From Albibacillus kandeliae (GTDB lineage: Bacteria > Pseudomonadota > Alphaproteobacteria > Rhodobacterales > Rhodobacteraceae), in NCBI RefSeq assembly GCF_003116585.1, contig NZ_QEHM01000003.1, positions 544,916 through 608,915 on the forward strand: 64,000 bases of DNA, written 5' to 3'. The position numbers and the translations under genes are program-made. Below, piece after piece: positions 61,707 to 64,000 of the stretch (positions are counted from its first letter, which is position 1; every line of letters starts with the position of its first letter). The notes beneath the pieces are model-generated. The model was not told where the DNA came from, did no database searches, and saw only the letters and a list, made by a program, of their open reading frames with translations.

Positions 61707-61786
61707 GATGTGTTCCGGGGCCTGAAACCCCGGACGATCCACTCCTCGTTAACCAATAATTCACCAGGCCGGGCGACGCTTGCGTC

Positions 61787-62548
61787 ATGCCCGGCCCCAC
61801 TCATTTCAGCGATACCAATCCCTCGCTCTTCACCCCGGACGAGGCGCCCGCCGCGCCGCTGCCGCAGGGGCGGCTGCCCTCCTACATCGCCGACCACCGC
61901 GCCCGGCTGCGCGCCCGCTTCCGCGAGGGTGGTGCGACCGCCCTGCCCGACTACGAACTGCTGGAACTGCTGCTGTTCCGCGCCCTCGCCCGGCAGGACA
62001 CCAAGCCGCTCGCCCGCGCCCTGCTGGACCGGTTCGGAGACTTCAACCGCGTGCTTTCGGCGCCCCCGGAACAACTCGCCACGGTCCGTGGCGTCGGCGA
62101 GGTCGTGATCACCGAACTCAAGCTGGTCGAGGCCGCCGCCCATCGCATGGCGCGCGCCCGGGTGCTGCAGCGTCACGTGATCTCGTCCTGGGATGCGGTC
62201 CTCGACTATTGTCACACCACCATGTCCCACCGCGAGACCGAGCAATTCCGCGTGCTCTACCTCGATCGCAAGAACATCCTCGTCGCCGACGAGGAGCAGG
62301 CGCGCGGCACGGTCGATCACGTCCCGGTCTATCCGCGCGAAGTGGTCAAACGGGCGCTCGAACTCAACGCCAGCGCGCTGATCCTCGTGCATAACCACCC
62401 CTCGGGCGACCCCACGCCCTCGGACTCCGACATCGCCATGACCGAGCAGATCCGGGCGGCCTGCCAGTCCTTGGGAATCACCCTGCACGATCACCTGATC
62501 ATCGGAAAATCGCGCGAGCTGAGCTTTCGCAGCGCCGGGTTGCTGTGA
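61787..62548 (+). CDS. radC: RadC-family JAB/JAMM domain protein
   Basis: RadC proteins carry a helix-hairpin-helix N-terminus and a JAMM metalloprotease-like domain; the old link to DNA repair is doubtful. The 253-residue product has TVRGVGEVVITELKLVEAA (hairpin region) and the metal motif LVHNHPSGDPTPSDSDI near the C-terminus, with Glu in the EEQARGTVDHVPVYPREVVKRAL segment. It follows dnaJ by 80 bases and converges on a binding-protein gene. Confidence 0.92.
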   Translation: MPGPTHFSDTNPSLFTPDEAPAAPLPQGRLPSYIADHRARLRARFREGGATALPDYELLELLLFRALARQDTKPLARALLDRFGDFNRVLSAPPEQLATVRGVGEVVITELKLVEAAAHRMARARVLQRHVISSWDAVLDYCHTTMSHRETEQFRVLYLDRKNILVADEEQARGTVDHVPVYPREVVKRALELNASALILVHNHPSGDPTPSDSDIAMTEQIRAACQSLGITLHDHLIIGKSRELSFRSAGLL

Positions 62549-62587
62549 TCCCGGCCTTCTTTGGGTCGCAAGTATCCCGGGGGTGAA

Positions 62588-62619
62588 TTGGCCGAAGGCC
62601 AAGAGGGGGCAGCGCCCCC
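62588..62619. terminator. Tandem hairpins between radC and the convergent gene
   Basis: Two perfect six-base stems with three-base loops lie back to back: TTGGCC-GAA-GGCCAA (62588-62602) and GGGGGC-AGC-GCCCCC (62605-62619). They fill the gap between two convergent genes and could stop transcription from both sides. The second touches the stop codon of the left-pointing gene. Confidence 0.5.
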
Positions 62620-64000
62620 TATTCGACCCAGACTTCGACGCGCCGGTTTACCTTGCGGCCCCAGTCGCTGTTGTCGCAGGCCATCGGCAGGGCCTCGCCA
62701 AAGGCTTCCACCCCGATCTCGACCTGCCCTGCCCCGGCCGCCTGCGCCGCCGACATCACGGCGTTGCGCACCGCCTCGGCGCGGGCCAGCGCGATGCGCT
62801 GGTTCGCCGGTGCCAGGCCCTCTCCGTCGCTGAAACCGACAAAGACCAGCCGTCTGCCGTCAAACGCGCCCGACTCGATGGTTTCGGCAAGGAGCGCGAG
62901 GTTGCTGCGCGACTGCGCGTCAGGCCGCGATGCGCCGGTCTCGAAGCGGAACGAGAGGGTCAGCCGGGTCATCGGACGCAGGAAGGCCGTCATCCGGTGC
63001 AGCTCGTCCAGCGGCACCTCGGGCCCGGCGGCGAGAATCGCGTTGGCGAACCGGTCGCCCTGCACGTCGAGGCCGATCCGTTCGGCCGCCTGATCGACGA
63101 ATCCGGCGCGGCGCACGACCACCTGCGCCGTCGGGCTGCGCAGGTAGGCGAGGAACTCGCGCCCGATCTTGGGCAGGCGGCGCGCGGGCAGGTACATGAA
63201 CATCGGCGAGGTGAGCGGATAATCCTCGGTCTTGATGGTCCAGGGCGACGCCGCGAGGCGAAAGCCGCAGTCCCCAGCGAGTGTCAGCGCCTGCGCGGTG
63301 CCGGTGCCGGAGTAGCTTGCGATGCCGATGCCGAAGGGGTCTTCAGCGACTTGGCGCACCAGCGTTCCGTCGGGCACGGCCCGCTGCGCCGTCTCGGCAA
63401 GGGTCCGGTCGGCCGGGCGCAACAGGTAGTCCTGTGCCGCCTGCGCAAGGCCGGACTCCTCGGACGGGAAGTAGAGGGTGATCGGCGCGTCGGGCCCGCC
63501 GAGGTCGGCCCAGTTGACGATCTCGCCGGCAAAGACCTGGGCCAGCTGCGGCATGGTGATCTCGCGCACCGGGTTGCCGGGAGCCACCACGGGCACGATG
63601 GCGTCGAGCGCCAGCACCCTGCCCCGCCCCGGCCCGGTGAGGTCGCCCATCCCCGCCTCGAGTGCGCGGGCGCGCTCTTCGGGCCGCACCTCGCGCAGGG
63701 CCAGTACGGCATCGGCCTCGTTCGCGAGGAGGTCGGCAAAGCCCTCGTCCGCGCTGGTCAGGCGAAAGGTCAGCCGGGCCAGCGTCCGGTCCTCGTCGCG
63801 GATCTCGTAGAGGAGGTGGCCGCTGTCCGGCTCGTGGCGTTCCGCGTTGTAGCCGTTACGTAGCGCAAAGCCTTCGACCAGCGCAGGCATCAGCCGACCG
63901 GCCATGTTGGCCGCACCGGAAAACACGATCTCGGCCACGAAATCAGTAAGGTTCGGGCAGCCCGGACCGGCACAGCGCACCCCGGTGCCATCCACCGTCA
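62619..64000 (-). CDS. Periplasmic binding protein fused to OmpA domain (N-terminus cut by window end)
   Basis: About 460 codons are visible and the frame stays open at the window edge, so the true start is outside. The first part (to about residue 310 of the visible frame) resembles PstS-type phosphate-binding proteins: EIVFSGAANMAGRLMPALVEGFA, LALDAIVPVVAPGNPV, LAQVFAGEIVNWADLGG and YLRSPTAQVVV. The last 120 residues are an OmpA-like domain (LSFRFETGASRPDAQSRSNL, LVFVGFSDGEG, NQRIALARAEAVRNAVM, SDWGRKVNRRVEVWVE). This suggests ligand binding coupled to peptidoglycan anchoring. The ligand is unknown. Confidence 0.85.
   Translation of the reverse strand, partial: TVDGTGVRCAGPGCPNLTDFVAEIVFSGAANMAGRLMPALVEGFALRNGYNAERHEPDSGHLLYEIRDEDRTLARLTFRLTSADEGFADLLANEADAVLALREVRPEERARALEAGMGDLTGPGRGRVLALDAIVPVVAPGNPVREITMPQLAQVFAGEIVNWADLGGPDAPITLYFPSEESGLAQAAQDYLLRPADRTLAETAQRAVPDGTLVRQVAEDPFGIGIASYSGTGTAQALTLAGDCGFRLAASPWTIKTEDYPLTSPMFMYLPARRLPKIGREFLAYLRSPTAQVVVRRAGFVDQAAERIGLDVQGDRFANAILAAGPEVPLDELHRMTAFLRPMTRLTLSFRFETGASRPDAQSRSNLALLAETIESGAFDGRRLVFVGFSDGEGLAPANQRIALARAEAVRNAVMSAAQAAGAGQVEIGVEAFGEALPMACDNSDWGRKVNRRVEVWVE

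Noticed and set aside
1-64000. CRISPR arrays, tRNA, rRNA and prophage genes
   Set aside because: Reading both strands showed no spaced direct repeats, no cloverleaf-like GTTCRA patterns in gaps, and no phage-type gene runs.

Overview
The window is high-GC DNA from an alphaproteobacterium, most likely a marine-type Rhodobacteraceae (Roseobacter group). The case rests on the single-polar-flagellum style gene order (fliF-fliH-fliN-fliP; fliL-DUF6468-motE-motA-flhA-fliR-flhB), CtrA-like boxes in front of the flagellar operons, kdsD-lptCAB-hpf-ptsN, dnaKJ behind an alphaproteobacterial heat-shock promoter, and TRAP-type transport. No taxon-defining RNA gene is present, so the assignment is inference.

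Region 1 (1-19.4 kb) is a flagellar locus of several opposed operons. fliI (cut by the window start) points left. flgB-flgC-fliE-fliQ-flgF-flgG-flgA-flgH-fliL runs right and builds the rod, rings and part of the export gate. An opposing operon reads fliL2, DUF6468, motE-like, motA, a 794-residue periplasmic protein, a lytic transglycosylase, flhA, fliR, flhB and a FliJ-like coiled coil. fliF-fliH-fliN-fliP then runs right.

Region 2 (19.4-27.1 kb) interrupts the flagellar genes. It is a tightly overlapping leftward operon for an N-heterocycle: FAD subunit, fused 2Fe-2S/molybdopterin hydroxylase, 6-hydroxynicotinate reductase, UPF0280 protein and two tandem DUF1185 (amino acid synthesis family) proteins. 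A NicR/BpsR-like MarR regulator lies upstream. A palindrome on the promoter is a clear operator candidate.

Region 3 (27.2-36.6 kb) returns to motility: motB, flgE, flgK, flgL, flgI and a large chemoreceptor. Region 4 (36.7-41.1 kb) is a small catabolic group: amidohydrolase, LysR regulator, cytochrome P450 and an orphan TRAP solute-binding protein.

Region 5 (41.2-46.0 kb) holds RNase D, the Kdo/LPS export genes kdsD-lptC-lptA-lptB, then hpf and ptsN, without the rpoN and kdsC often found there. Region 6 (46.0-56.0 kb) is a cell-surface glycan block: a double sulfotransferase, a GT14-type branching glycosyltransferase, two family-2 glycosyltransferases, galE, galU, kdsB, cysQ and an orphan KpsM-like permease. 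UDP-sugars (GalU, GalE), CMP-Kdo (KdsD, KdsB) and PAPS recycling (CysQ) fit a sulfated surface polymer.

Region 7 (56.0-64 kb) holds AlkB, a TetR regulator with a divergent SDR, dnaK-dnaJ, radC and a periplasmic-binding/OmpA fusion cut by the window end. No tRNA, rRNA, CRISPR array or intact insertion sequence was found.
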